Shown piece after piece: positions 13,219-23,269 of a stretch of 39,538 nucleotides of DNA (position 1 is the first letter of the stretch; every line of letters starts with the position of its first letter). The stretch lies in the IMG/VR virus record IMGVR_UViG_3300025732_000098, positions 1 through 39,538 of that record, one strand, 5' to 3'. The DNA comes from a virus. The notes beneath the pieces are model-generated. The model was not told where the DNA came from and did no database searches. It worked only from the letters and a program-made list of their open reading frames with translations. A program made the translations under genes and the position numbers.

Positions 13219-14601
13219 ATGGCTGAAGAAATTAGATTAGAGAGCGGACTTCAAGACGTTTTGCGAGAAATGTCTAAGGCTCCTGGTGGTAATGTTTCAC
13301 AGCCACGTCCAGTTACTCCTGGTCCTATTCTTGGCGGCCCTAAACCAGAAACACCTGTACGTGGAGTTGTTGACCCAGCAACTGGGGTAAGAACTGTTAG
13401 AGACCCAGCAAGAGAACTATTTAGATTTTACGCTTATGGTGAGGAAAAAACTTCTAAACTTCCAGCACCTAAGCCAGATACAAAAACTGTAACTACACAA
13501 CCAGGCAATGTTCCAGTTCGTGAACAAAAAATTCTTAAAGCAAGACTAGAAGCGGATTTGCCAGTAAAGCAAACCGCTGAGCGTAAAGCAAAAAACCAAG
13601 GAGTTCGTCAAGGAACTATTGGTGGTATGAGCCGAGCACCTGGTTCTAAGCCACCAGTTGTTACCCCAGAGGCTCTTGCTAGACAAGCAACGATTGATGC
13701 AGCAAGACGTAGAGCAGAGATACAAGTAATTCGTGATGCGCTAGAGCGCTTTGCTGTTGCTGGTTACTATGAGGGTATCGGTGAGCAAAAGTACATTAAA
13801 GGAGTTCCACAAAATTCTTTAACTGTAGAAGAAAAAAAATATCTGGATAACCTAGCCAAGCGTATTAATGACATTATTATGGACCGTGAGGCTGCGATGA
13901 AAGAACAACTAGCAGCACGTGGTGATATGACTTCCGCCTTTGAAGACTACAAGGCTCAGAAAAAAGCAGACCACAGAACCCTTGAAAGCAGAAAAGTTGC
14001 AGAACGTAACAGAGTTTCAAGAGCAAAAACAGAACAGTCTTTTAAAGAAAATATAGTAAAAGTACCTGGAGGAAATACAGGCAAAGGAACTCCTATGGGA
14101 GATGCTAAAGATATTGCTATGAGAAAAATTTCCAATGCTGCAATAGTTGAATTACAAGATACAACTAGACAGTCACAAATTACAACGGCTCAACCAGGAA
14201 TGGTCGGTAAAACTTCTAGTGAAACTAGTTTGTTAAAATTAGGTCCTGCTACTGGAGATTTATCTGGTAAAACAATTATGCTTGCCAGAAATGGTAAATT
14301 AGCAAATAAACCATTAAGACCAGAAACAATTAATCAAATAACTATGGCTGCTAAAGCAGGCGCTAATTTTGTTGTTGGAGATATGCCTGGTGTAGATTCT
14401 GAATTTATTAAATTATTAGATAAATTAGATGCTCCATATAGAATTTACCACACAGGTAATGCACCAAGAATACAAACAACAAAAAAAATAGTTAAAGAAA
14501 ATATTCCTAGGCCAATAGTTCCAAGAACTGGTGGTGTAGGACCGATACCAATCGCTGGCCTAAACATAGGCGGCGGAGCAATAGATTGGGAAACTAAATA
14601 A
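13219..14601 (+). CDS. Structural-operon protein with C-terminal SLOG-like domain
   Basis: This 460-residue protein has a long Pro/Lys-rich, low-complexity N-terminal part, then a helical charged middle (about 160-280). A C-terminal domain (about 335-420) follows: KTIMLARNGKLANKPL, then AKAGANFVVGDMPGVDSEFI and YRIYHTGNAPR. The GDMPGVDSEFI turn resembles the nucleotide-binding GG-x-GaD motif of SLOG/DUF2493-type Rossmann folds. It lies between terminase and portal, with ATG preceded by AGGA. Its function is unknown; virion or packaging-linked nucleotide sensing is speculation. Confidence 0.65.
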   Translation: MAEEIRLESGLQDVLREMSKAPGGNVSQPRPVTPGPILGGPKPETPVRGVVDPATGVRTVRDPARELFRFYAYGEEKTSKLPAPKPDTKTVTTQPGNVPVREQKILKARLEADLPVKQTAERKAKNQGVRQGTIGGMSRAPGSKPPVVTPEALARQATIDAARRRAEIQVIRDALERFAVAGYYEGIGEQKYIKGVPQNSLTVEEKKYLDNLAKRINDIIMDREAAMKEQLAARGDMTSAFEDYKAQKKADHRTLESRKVAERNRVSRAKTEQSFKENIVKVPGGNTGKGTPMGDAKDIAMRKISNAAIVELQDTTRQSQITTAQPGMVGKTSSETSLLKLGPATGDLSGKTIMLARNGKLANKPLRPETINQITMAAKAGANFVVGDMPGVDSEFIKLLDKLDAPYRIYHTGNAPRIQTTKKIVKENIPRPIVPRTGGVGPIPIAGLNIGGGAIDWETK

Positions 14602-16334
14602 TGCTATCTATAGAACAAATCTCGGCACGTGTAAACAACCTACGTGACCGAGCAGCGGAACGTGATGGCCGTCAGCAAGACGTTCTTGCTGTACGCAAAG
14701 GCAAAATCTCAGAGGTATATCCAGACTTTTTCCCAAATGGCGTAGACGCTAACGTAGTCGCAAACTTTATTGATATTGTTGCCCGAGACCTATCTGAAGT
14801 TATGGCACCATTGCCTTCGGTAAATTGCTCTGCTGCTAATCAGGCTAATGACCGTGCCCGTAAATTTGCTGACACTAGAACAAGAATTGCTAATAACTAC
14901 TTTGCAAATTCAGATTTGCAAGTACAGATGTACAGCGGTGCAGATATGTACATCACATTTGGTTTCGTCCCGTTCGTTGTAGAACTAGACGAAGTAGCAG
15001 GGTTACCACGCATACGTATAGAAAACCCAGTGGGCGCTTACCCAGAGTTTGACCGCTATGGGCGGTGCGTAGCCTTCGCAAAACGTTATCGCTTACCACT
15101 TGGTGAGTTGGTAGCAAACTTTCCTGAATACGAGTGGGAACTTCTTGGCAAAGAAGGTTATGACCAGGACCTAGGTGCTCATTATGAGATAGTTCGTTAT
15201 TACGATGATGAACAATCTGTAATGTACCTACCTGACAGAAATAACTTAATTCTTTCCCAAGCAAAGAATCCGCTTGGTAAGATGATGATTGTCGTAGCAA
15301 AAAGACCAACTATTGATGGTGAAATGCGTGGACAATTTGATGATGTATTAGGCATTCAGTTGCTTCGCAACAGGTTCGCATTACTTGCGATGGAAGCAGC
15401 GGAAAAGTCTGTTCAGTCTCCTATCGTTCTACCTGCCGATGTTCAGGAACTACAACTTGGTGGCGATGCCGTTATTCGCACCAGTAATCCACAAGGCGTT
15501 CGCCGTGTAGATTTAAATATTCCACCTGGAGCATTTACTGAGCAGACTCTACTTCAGCAAGAACTCCGTACTGGAACACGCTATCCAGAAGGCCGTACTG
15601 GAAACATTGATGCCAGCATTATCACTGGCCAAGGTGTTCAGGCACTTATGGGAGGCTTTGATACTCAGGTCAAATCTGCTCAGGCTATCTTTGCTTCAGC
15701 ATTAAGAGATGTAATCTCTGTATGTTTTGAAGTAGATGAGAAGTTCTTTGATTATGAAAAAACAATTCGTGGAGTAGATGCTGGTTCTCCTTACCAGATT
15801 ACATACAAGCCTAGTAAAGATATAAAGAAGGATTACTCAGCCGATGTTCGTTATGGTATGTTGGCTGGACTTAACCCTGCACAAGGATTGATTTTTATGT
15901 TGCAGGCACTTGGGGGCGGACTAATCTCAACAGACCTTGCTATGCGTGAACTACCGTTTGGTATTAACGTAACACAAGAACAAGAAAAGATTGAGATTGA
16001 GAATATGCGTAAATCGCTAGTTCAATCTCTGCAAGCCTACACCCAAGCAATTCCTCAAATGGCTGTGCAAGGCCAAGATGCCTCACAGGTTATTAAGAAA
16101 GTTGCAGACGTTATTAAGGCACGTCAGCGTGGTGTAGCGATTGAAGACGCAGTTGAAGAAGTCTTCGCTCCAGAATTACCTCCTGCTGGTGCCCCAATGG
16201 TTGAGCAACCGTCCCCTGCTCCCGAAGCACTGGCAGGAGGCGCTTCTCAAGCGCCAGCACTACAAACACTACTCTCTAGTCTAAGTGCTGGTGGAACTGC
16301 AAGTGCAAGTGCCAGAACTGCTATACGGAGGTAA
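14601..16334 (+). CDS. Portal protein
   Basis: This 577-residue protein follows the terminase cluster and starts in a TAATG overlap. It has the helical-beta portal pattern: an N-terminal helix (DRAAERDGRQQDVLAVRKG), a middle with FGFVPFVVELD and YEIVRYYDDEQSVMYLPDR wing-like strands, and a long C-terminal helical region (about 450-520) with a Pro/Ala-rich tail. It would form the dodecameric channel at the capsid vertex. Assignment is from position, size and general pattern; no single motif is decisive. Confidence 0.85.
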   Translation: MLSIEQISARVNNLRDRAAERDGRQQDVLAVRKGKISEVYPDFFPNGVDANVVANFIDIVARDLSEVMAPLPSVNCSAANQANDRARKFADTRTRIANNYFANSDLQVQMYSGADMYITFGFVPFVVELDEVAGLPRIRIENPVGAYPEFDRYGRCVAFAKRYRLPLGELVANFPEYEWELLGKEGYDQDLGAHYEIVRYYDDEQSVMYLPDRNNLILSQAKNPLGKMMIVVAKRPTIDGEMRGQFDDVLGIQLLRNRFALLAMEAAEKSVQSPIVLPADVQELQLGGDAVIRTSNPQGVRRVDLNIPPGAFTEQTLLQQELRTGTRYPEGRTGNIDASIITGQGVQALMGGFDTQVKSAQAIFASALRDVISVCFEVDEKFFDYEKTIRGVDAGSPYQITYKPSKDIKKDYSADVRYGMLAGLNPAQGLIFMLQALGGGLISTDLAMRELPFGINVTQEQEKIEIENMRKSLVQSLQAYTQAIPQMAVQGQDASQVIKKVADVIKARQRGVAIEDAVEEVFAPELPPAGAPMVEQPSPAPEALAGGASQAPALQTLLSSLSAGGTASASARTAIRR

Positions 16335-16336
16335 TT

Positions 16337-16597
16337 ATGCCACCACGTAAAAAAGTAAACAAAAAGGCAAAGCCTCAGCCAAAACGCAGAAGAACTACTA
16401 AAGAACCAGTATTGGTTAAAATTGATTTTTGGGCGATTGCTGCAAAAGAAGTTTATGATGCTTGTGTTCGTGCTGGATTTGATGAAGGCACAGCAATGGC
16501 CTTTGCTATGGACAGGTCAAGTTATCCAGATTGGATAGTAGACCCAGTTGACCCTATTAAAAATCCACTAGATGACTTTGAAGAGGATGATGACTAA
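16337..16597 (+). CDS. Small hypothetical protein of the head module
   Basis: This 86-residue protein has a strongly basic N-terminus (residues 1-22, KKVNKKAKPQPKRRR), a helical middle (FWAIAAKEVYDACVRAGFD) and an acidic C-terminus. It sits between portal and a 127-residue ORF, with TAATG at its end. The helical middle resembles short proteins found beside portals in other actinophages, recalled only loosely. Function unknown. Confidence 0.65.
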   Translation: MPPRKKVNKKAKPQPKRRRTTKEPVLVKIDFWAIAAKEVYDACVRAGFDEGTAMAFAMDRSSYPDWIVDPVDPIKNPLDDFEEDDD

Positions 16598-16980
16598 TGG
16601 CAGATATTAGAGAAAAGGTTTCTGGAATTGGCGCTCTTTCCCAAAGAACAGATTTAAACGTATCTAAACAACCAGCAAGATATATTTCTGGCTTGCCTCA
16701 AGGGCAAGGTCAGGCTACCTATGACCAGCAAACCGCTGCACCTATGGCTGCAGTAGGTGAACCTACTATGTCAGATATAATTCCTCTTACTGCGCCAAGC
16801 CAAAGACGTGATGAGCCAATTACTGCGGGTGTGGATTTTGGCGCAGGTCCAAATTCTAATGTTATTAAACTTCCGAACCAAGAACCTACTCTGCTTTCTG
16901 TATTACAGCAGATTGCAGAAAATGACCCAAGCGGAGAGACTGAGTTAATCTATAAGGCTCTGCTTGAGCGAGGTTTATAG
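16597..16980 (+). CDS. Hypothetical head-module protein
   Basis: This 127-residue, Gln/Pro-rich and probably mostly disordered protein ends in a short helix (TLLSVLQQIAENDPSGETEL). It begins in a TAATG overlap and ends in a TAGTG overlap with the giant virion gene. A linker or scaffold helper is possible; no family was recognised. Confidence 0.6.
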   Translation: MADIREKVSGIGALSQRTDLNVSKQPARYISGLPQGQGQATYDQQTAAPMAAVGEPTMSDIIPLTAPSQRRDEPITAGVDFGAGPNSNVIKLPNQEPTLLSVLQQIAENDPSGETELIYKALLERGL

Positions 16981-19900
16981 TGCCAAGAATAGTTGATGAG
17001 TCTGTTGCTAACATAAGTCCTAACTTATACAAGGCAGCAATAACAACTGGTTTAGACCCTAAGTGGGCTAAAATATTAAATCAATTTTCTCTTAACCATA
17101 AAAAGGGTAAAGAACTTATTGCTATGGGCGACTCAATGGGTCGCAATGAGTTTCTTAAATTAGACCCTACGGTTCGTATGAATATTCAAGCATTGTTTCC
17201 TGACAGAAAAATGTTTTCTGATGAACCGAGTAACTTAAGAAAAGCAGTATCCTTTATAACAAAGGGACCACGTGAGGCTATAGAACTTCTCAGCACCCCA
17301 TTTATAAAAGCCCTTGATGCGTTAGATGCTTGGGAAAAAGGAACTAAGACTGGCTATTCACAGGTTCGTTCTGCTCAAGAAGCAAAGCAAGCATTATCAG
17401 CAGGATTGCCCGTAACTAAAAGAACTGACTTTAAAAAAGGTATCTTGAGTGATACCTATAATGGGCTAAACAACTGGGACTGGGACAAGGTTTCATCATA
17501 TGAAGAGCGCTATGGCGCAGCATTTACAACTCTTATGAGAGCAATTGCTGAAGGTCACACCGTAGAAGGTGCTATTGACCTTTGGGGTAATGCTGATGAA
17601 GATATGATGGCTGCTGTTATATCTATGTATGACAAGCCAAAAGAATTTAATCTAATTAAAGAAGCACTTAAAGTAGATGCTCAACTATCTCCAGGCCGTG
17701 ATTTAGTTGCTGGCAGAATTGCACCTGGCAATAACAGAGAAGCAAATTATTGGGTAGAAAAAATAGCCAAGTTTTTACTTGGTGAAGATAAATATGTTTT
17801 ACCACCAGGGATGAATCCTAATAGCAAAAAAGCAAAAGCCATTGCTCTAGAGTATGAAACCAAAAACAAGAAAAGAGTTTCTGGAGCGGTAGATGCTTTT
17901 TACACAATATTTATTGACCCGCTAACCTATGTAGGATTAGGTCTTCCAGCAGTAGGAAAGTCACTTGCTAAAGGTGTTGGCGGTATCCGTGTTGGTGTAC
18001 GTGAGGCTTTCCAGCAAGCAGCCTTTAAAACAAAGGGACAACGACTTGCTGAGCAACTAAAGTTTGTTTCAGAGAACAAAGGTTTAGAAGAAGGATACTC
18101 CTGGCTATTTAAGGATGTTCCAGAGGTGAAGAAACTTTGGGATGTAGACCTTGGGCCAAGACTAAAGGCTTACTCTGAAGCCGATACTCCAGCCAAGAAG
18201 GCTTCAATCCTTGAATCTATGAAGTTTGATTTCCCAGAATGGTATAACGATAAGACCATTAAAATTCTGGTAGATAATAAAACATTTGATGCCGAGTCAG
18301 CACGTAAGTTTTTTACTTATGTAGATGATGCAAATATGATGCTTAGTGGCCGAGTTAATGGTCTTTCTTTCAGGCGCAATGGTATTCCTTATGCCCGTAA
18401 AACTAGAAACCTAACGGCTGCTATGCACCGTGTTGCCTATCAGGTATTTAATCCTACTTCAGAAGTAGACCTTGCTGCTAAAGAAATACTCGCTAAATCA
18501 GATACAGATGCTGTCAAGGCTATGACTGTACTAACAAAAGTAGCCGATGATGAGAATAAACTACTTAACCCAGAGATTGATGACCTTTTTGCACTACAAA
18601 AAGATATAACTGGCGCTAGAAAAATAGCCTATAAATTAGGTGTGGCTGCTGGTAGAACCCCTGGACCTATTTACTTTGGCGAAAACGCCATTGATACTGC
18701 AGATAATATCCGTAATACTGCAAATCTAGTGCTGCCTAAGAATATTGCTAATGCAGTTACCATAATGTTGTTGGATGAACCACTAGATGTTCAGTTAACT
18801 GCAGTGCGTAATATGCAGTACGCTTATATGAAGCGTCTAAATCTGGATGAGGATGACATTGTTCAGATTTTAAACAAGACTTATAACGATGAAGGCTTTA
18901 CTTCTGTAGCCAACCTGCCAGTAGCAGATGAGTTCCTACCTCAGATGCACCCTGCGACTATCAATGTAGTCAATGGTGAGGGTATGTTGAGTGCTACAGG
19001 TGGTATACACCCTTCACAGTTGACCAAAGGTATCAAGGCTTTGCCTTTTGATACTATTTATCAATTATCTGCTAAGGCTAAACTTGATAATCTGCCCAAA
19101 GGAACACCAGGAAAGCATCTTATTAAAGGTTTTAATGGCTTTTTACGTAGCCATTTTGTAAGAATTTGGAACAATAACTGGGCAGCCTATACTCTTGTTC
19201 CACGCTTGGGTATCCGTACCAATGTTGATGAAGGATTTTTCTATTATTTAACTAAACCATTGACAGATGTTATGGATTTAGTAGCAAGTAAGTTCTCAAG
19301 AGATATTAAAGCAAGCCAGATTGTTACTGGTAGTAGCGCAGCAATAGGCCCATACAAGGGTTCTTTGTATTATATGGCTGGTAAAATGCGCATTAAAGAT
19401 GCAGATGGTTTGCCCTATGACCCACGCAAGATTTATACCCCTGCTCAGCGGGCGGAGTTGCTTGAGGATTTAAGAAAAGGACTTTCAGCAAAACTGGGGT
19501 ATGAAATCCCTATGTCAGAACTATCTCCAGTTCTTGTTAAAGAGTCAATTCTTTCTCGCATACAAGACATTTATGATGTAAATGGCCCAGAGTGGGAAAA
19601 CTGGAAGCGGGTTTTTAGAAATAACCCTAACTTCACAGATGGTCTAATCTCTTCAATGGGTGCCCGTGACCTATCAGTTGGCAAGATGGACTCAGAGTAC
19701 TTCAGTGCTTTGTTTACTACCGACCAGTTTAATTTATTCTTAAAAGAAATGGGCTTAGAGAAAGCCCCAGGATATAGCCCTAAAGAAGTAGCAGATTTGA
19801 CCCAACAAGAAGTTGGCATTGCTATGTGGGATAACTTTTTACTTAGGTTTGGCTATAACCAAATTAAAATCTCAGATAAAAAGTACCTAAATCCAGTAGA

Positions 19901-22394
19901 TGTGTTCTTTGCCAACAATGGCATTAAGAGCAATATGGATTTTGCCAAGGCACGTACTGATATTATGGAGCAGATGGGTGCTACATACAATGATGTTATC
20001 AATATGTATGACACATTGGATGAGGATGTATTAAAGTCTGCTTTATCATTCTTTGGTGAGACTGTTTACTACAGACAGAAGGGTTTATCTGACCCAGAGA
20101 TAGCAAGAATTTATGCTGAACGTATGATTACAGATATGCGTTTTACCTTCCACGGTAGTTCTAATGGTTTTAATGACAAACTATTCCAGTTGATGGGTAG
20201 CAAGTACAACGAAGTTGTTAAGGCAGCATCACGTCAGAAGAAGCCATTGGCTTATGCTTGGTCTAGAGCAGCCAATAACATTTCTTGGAAAGAGTTCAAC
20301 GAAGCAACCCTTGGAATGCGCCCCACTTCAGGGTATGTCAATACCCGTATTGTCAGCGGTGGTAAAGTTTCAGACCTAGATGGCCTTAAAGAAGACTTAA
20401 GCAAGATTGAATTAATGTTTGAAAAGTTTCCTGAAAAGGCTTTAGAGATGATGGACCGTCAGGTGACTGGCTTCTTCCGTCTACCAGCAATGCGTGTGGC
20501 TATTAATAAGGGCTTTGACGATATTAAGCCATTTGAACAACTATTAGTTGACCGCCACTACAAGGCTATTATAGAGGCTAACCCTAATCTTGACACTGCT
20601 GTTGCTATGGCAAGAGCAGAAGAAATAGCAGATAAGACAGTAACCAATATTGTGGTTAATAATGCTACAGATACTTTGTTAGAGTTTGTTGATAACCCTA
20701 ATATCCGCTCTAACTTTGCTTTATCTATCCGTCACGTTGGCCGATTTATCCGTGCTACTGAGGATTTCCACCGCCGTGTTTATCGTCTGTATGCTAATGA
20801 AGGCCCACGTGCTTTGATGCGTATGCGGTTACTACACTATGGTCTAGAGAACTTTGGCTCTATTTATGAAGATGAGCAAGGTGATGAATACATTGTATTT
20901 CCAACAGACATAGTTATGAATACTGTTATTAACAAAACTATTCAGGCTTTGACTGGGGATAATACTTACAAAGTAGGAACATTTAATAACTTCACATTAA
21001 AGTTCCGCCTAATTAACCCATCATTCTCACCAGATGCTGGTGTGCCAGCGTTTGCTGGGCCAGTTGCAGGGCTTGGTATTCTATTAACAAAGGCTTTACT
21101 CAGAGATTTGCCAGTAATAAAAATGCTTCTTCCACAGAACTGGGAAGATACCATCTACCCTTGGACTAATGAAGCAGCAGATTACTTAGATACTTTTGCT
21201 ATGGGTCATATTGGTAGAAATACAGACCTTGGCGATGTGCTACGTATAGGATTTCCTATGCTTGCTAGCACAGCCTGGGATACGGTAGTAAGAGATTCTG
21301 AAAAGAACCGTATGAAGGCTAACTATGTAATTCAGGGTATTTCTTACCTAGAAGCATTTGGCAATGGATTACCTGCCAATGCAACAAAGCAGGAAAAGCA
21401 GAAGTATATGTACCATTTAAAGATTGCTGCAGATAATATTGCTGCAGGTCAAGCAATACTTGGTATGATTAGCCCAGGTTTTCCTGGTGTTAAAGATGCA
21501 AAAGGTTTACCAAACTTCATAAGAGATAATGGTATTAGTACCTGGACCAGTGCTTTCTGGGATATATATCAGGGCGTACTAGCCTCTGATACAGAAGTTG
21601 CTAATCCTTTTGAAACTGCTTTGGCTATGTTTATTGGCAAGAACCCAGGCAAGTCTGTGTATACAATTCCTAGAACTGACAAGGCTTCTAAGGTATTTAT
21701 TAACAAAACTAATGAGTTAAAGCAATGGGCTACAGATAACAAAAGATTTGTAGATACATATGCTGACTCTGGTATTGGCTATATCTTTGCCCCAAAGGTG
21801 GGCGAGTATAACCCAGATATATATAACTGGATGCAGTCTGTAGATTTAGTAAATCAGCCAGACCTATTTAAGTACCTTGAGAAGGTACAAATATCTGTAG
21901 ACAAAGAAAGATACTTTGCTGTAGATAAAGAATTAAATAAGAAGTTATCTGAAACTGCCGATTATTCTGAACGTAAGAAGTTTATTGCTCTGGCAGAAAG
22001 AGAAAAACAACTACTCTTTATTTCTAATCCTTTACTAGAGGATGCTATAAATGAGGCAGGAGAAAACAAGGGCGAACTAAAAATAATGTTCAGTGACCTT
22101 GAGGATGCAGTCAATAACCCTAAGAGTCCTATTGCTGATAATACAAAGAGCGCAATGCGCTTGGCTATACAACAGGTTAAGAACTTTGAACTCTTCTCTA
22201 ACAATATGGTAAACAAGAACTCCTATACCTTTACCTCTGATAGAGCAAAAATGAAAGATGATGTTATTGCTATGCTTCGGGAACTTGCTTTTGACCCAGC
22301 AGTTAAAGAAGCAACAAGACTTATCTTTGTTCCGCTTTTGAATAAGTATTCCCGAGATGCAATTAGTGCTTCACCAGAAAGAGGATACCCGTGA
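16980..22394 (+). CDS. Giant virion protein (1,804 aa), probable DNA-ejection/internal protein
   Basis: GTG start in a TAGTG overlap. The protein takes up about 14 % of the genome and is almost entirely helical and charged, with scattered hydrophobic stretches (for example FYTIFIDPLTYVGLGLPAVG near 310-330, and VPAFAGPVAGLGILLTKALL near 1355). No lysozyme, peptidase or polymerase motif was seen. Its size, its place in the structural operon and its helical make-up fit an ejection or internal-core protein of a short-tailed phage. A tape-measure protein is the alternative, but the position before scaffold and capsid is not usual for one. Confidence 0.65.
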   Translation: MPRIVDESVANISPNLYKAAITTGLDPKWAKILNQFSLNHKKGKELIAMGDSMGRNEFLKLDPTVRMNIQALFPDRKMFSDEPSNLRKAVSFITKGPREAIELLSTPFIKALDALDAWEKGTKTGYSQVRSAQEAKQALSAGLPVTKRTDFKKGILSDTYNGLNNWDWDKVSSYEERYGAAFTTLMRAIAEGHTVEGAIDLWGNADEDMMAAVISMYDKPKEFNLIKEALKVDAQLSPGRDLVAGRIAPGNNREANYWVEKIAKFLLGEDKYVLPPGMNPNSKKAKAIALEYETKNKKRVSGAVDAFYTIFIDPLTYVGLGLPAVGKSLAKGVGGIRVGVREAFQQAAFKTKGQRLAEQLKFVSENKGLEEGYSWLFKDVPEVKKLWDVDLGPRLKAYSEADTPAKKASILESMKFDFPEWYNDKTIKILVDNKTFDAESARKFFTYVDDANMMLSGRVNGLSFRRNGIPYARKTRNLTAAMHRVAYQVFNPTSEVDLAAKEILAKSDTDAVKAMTVLTKVADDENKLLNPEIDDLFALQKDITGARKIAYKLGVAAGRTPGPIYFGENAIDTADNIRNTANLVLPKNIANAVTIMLLDEPLDVQLTAVRNMQYAYMKRLNLDEDDIVQILNKTYNDEGFTSVANLPVADEFLPQMHPATINVVNGEGMLSATGGIHPSQLTKGIKALPFDTIYQLSAKAKLDNLPKGTPGKHLIKGFNGFLRSHFVRIWNNNWAAYTLVPRLGIRTNVDEGFFYYLTKPLTDVMDLVASKFSRDIKASQIVTGSSAAIGPYKGSLYYMAGKMRIKDADGLPYDPRKIYTPAQRAELLEDLRKGLSAKLGYEIPMSELSPVLVKESILSRIQDIYDVNGPEWENWKRVFRNNPNFTDGLISSMGARDLSVGKMDSEYFSALFTTDQFNLFLKEMGLEKAPGYSPKEVADLTQQEVGIAMWDNFLLRFGYNQIKISDKKYLNPVDVFFANNGIKSNMDFAKARTDIMEQMGATYNDVINMYDTLDEDVLKSALSFFGETVYYRQKGLSDPEIARIYAERMITDMRFTFHGSSNGFNDKLFQLMGSKYNEVVKAASRQKKPLAYAWSRAANNISWKEFNEATLGMRPTSGYVNTRIVSGGKVSDLDGLKEDLSKIELMFEKFPEKALEMMDRQVTGFFRLPAMRVAINKGFDDIKPFEQLLVDRHYKAIIEANPNLDTAVAMARAEEIADKTVTNIVVNNATDTLLEFVDNPNIRSNFALSIRHVGRFIRATEDFHRRVYRLYANEGPRALMRMRLLHYGLENFGSIYEDEQGDEYIVFPTDIVMNTVINKTIQALTGDNTYKVGTFNNFTLKFRLINPSFSPDAGVPAFAGPVAGLGILLTKALLRDLPVIKMLLPQNWEDTIYPWTNEAADYLDTFAMGHIGRNTDLGDVLRIGFPMLASTAWDTVVRDSEKNRMKANYVIQGISYLEAFGNGLPANATKQEKQKYMYHLKIAADNIAAGQAILGMISPGFPGVKDAKGLPNFIRDNGISTWTSAFWDIYQGVLASDTEVANPFETALAMFIGKNPGKSVYTIPRTDKASKVFINKTNELKQWATDNKRFVDTYADSGIGYIFAPKVGEYNPDIYNWMQSVDLVNQPDLFKYLEKVQISVDKERYFAVDKELNKKLSETADYSERKKFIALAEREKQLLFISNPLLEDAINEAGENKGELKIMFSDLEDAVNNPKSPIADNTKSAMRLAIQQVKNFELFSNNMVNKNSYTFTSDRAKMKDDVIAMLRELAFDPAVKEATRLIFVPLLNKYSRDAISASPERGYP

Positions 22395-23269
22395 GTCCAG
22401 TAGCAAAAAGTCCAGATGAAGCAAAAGCACAGTCTGAAAAAGCACAAAAAGGTAATGCCCAAAAGATAGAAAAGAATAAAAAGCATTACAATGATTTGGT
22501 CATTGACTTTGGTGCACCTGGCAGTGAGGGTGGTAAGTTTCAGATAGCCTTTGACCAGTACGGAGACTTAATCCTACAGGAGTTGGTTGTCAATGATAAG
22601 GATGAGATTGTCTCCACACAAGAGAAGTTCTTTTGGGTAGCCAGTGATGGCGTATCCTACACAACCCTTAATGCTTCACAGGCTATTAAGAAGTTGAAAG
22701 AAGGCTACAAGGGTAACTTTGAAGGTCTAAGAAAACTACTTTATGACAAGAAGTTTATTGATAAGACTGAGTATCAGACTCAAGATGAGACTGCTTTTAA
22801 TAAAGGATTGTTAAGGGCTGCTAGAAACTATAGCGTTAATCAAATCCAGAACTTTACAGTTAATGGCAAAACAAAGTTTGCTCCGTTTAATAACTGGCTT
22901 ACAGGTCTTAAGTCTGTTGGTGACGGCTCTGGTGAGCCAGACCTGCCAGTTCGTGATATTAATCTTTTAGACCGTGATGTAGTCAGAGCATTAGTTGAAG
23001 ATGTTTATATGAACGAAATAGGCAATGCTCCAGATGAGGCTTGGGTAAAAGAAAAGACTGATTACTATATGAATCAGATTAAGAAAGGTACCCTAACAAC
23101 CGTTAAAAAAGTTGGCGGTGAGGTAGTTAGAAAGAATACTGCTGGCTTTAGTGAGAGCAGAGCAAGGGCTGAGTTGACAGCAAAACTACCTACAGAAAAA
23201 AAGACAGAATACGAGCAAGCACAAAGTTTAAACTTTCTTAGTTTCTTAGCACAGATGGAGCAGCGTTAA
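22391..23269 (+). CDS. Virion-associated hypothetical protein
   Basis: This 292-residue protein starts at GTG in a GTGA overlap with the giant gene. The N-terminal 35 residues are Lys/Ala-rich, a beta-rich segment (QIAFDQYGDLILQELVVNDK) follows, then a helical C-terminal half. Coupling to the giant protein suggests a joint role, such as in the ejection apparatus. No family was recognised. Confidence 0.6.
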   Translation: MSPVAKSPDEAKAQSEKAQKGNAQKIEKNKKHYNDLVIDFGAPGSEGGKFQIAFDQYGDLILQELVVNDKDEIVSTQEKFFWVASDGVSYTTLNASQAIKKLKEGYKGNFEGLRKLLYDKKFIDKTEYQTQDETAFNKGLLRAARNYSVNQIQNFTVNGKTKFAPFNNWLTGLKSVGDGSGEPDLPVRDINLLDRDVVRALVEDVYMNEIGNAPDEAWVKEKTDYYMNQIKKGTLTTVKKVGGEVVRKNTAGFSESRARAELTAKLPTEKKTEYEQAQSLNFLSFLAQMEQR

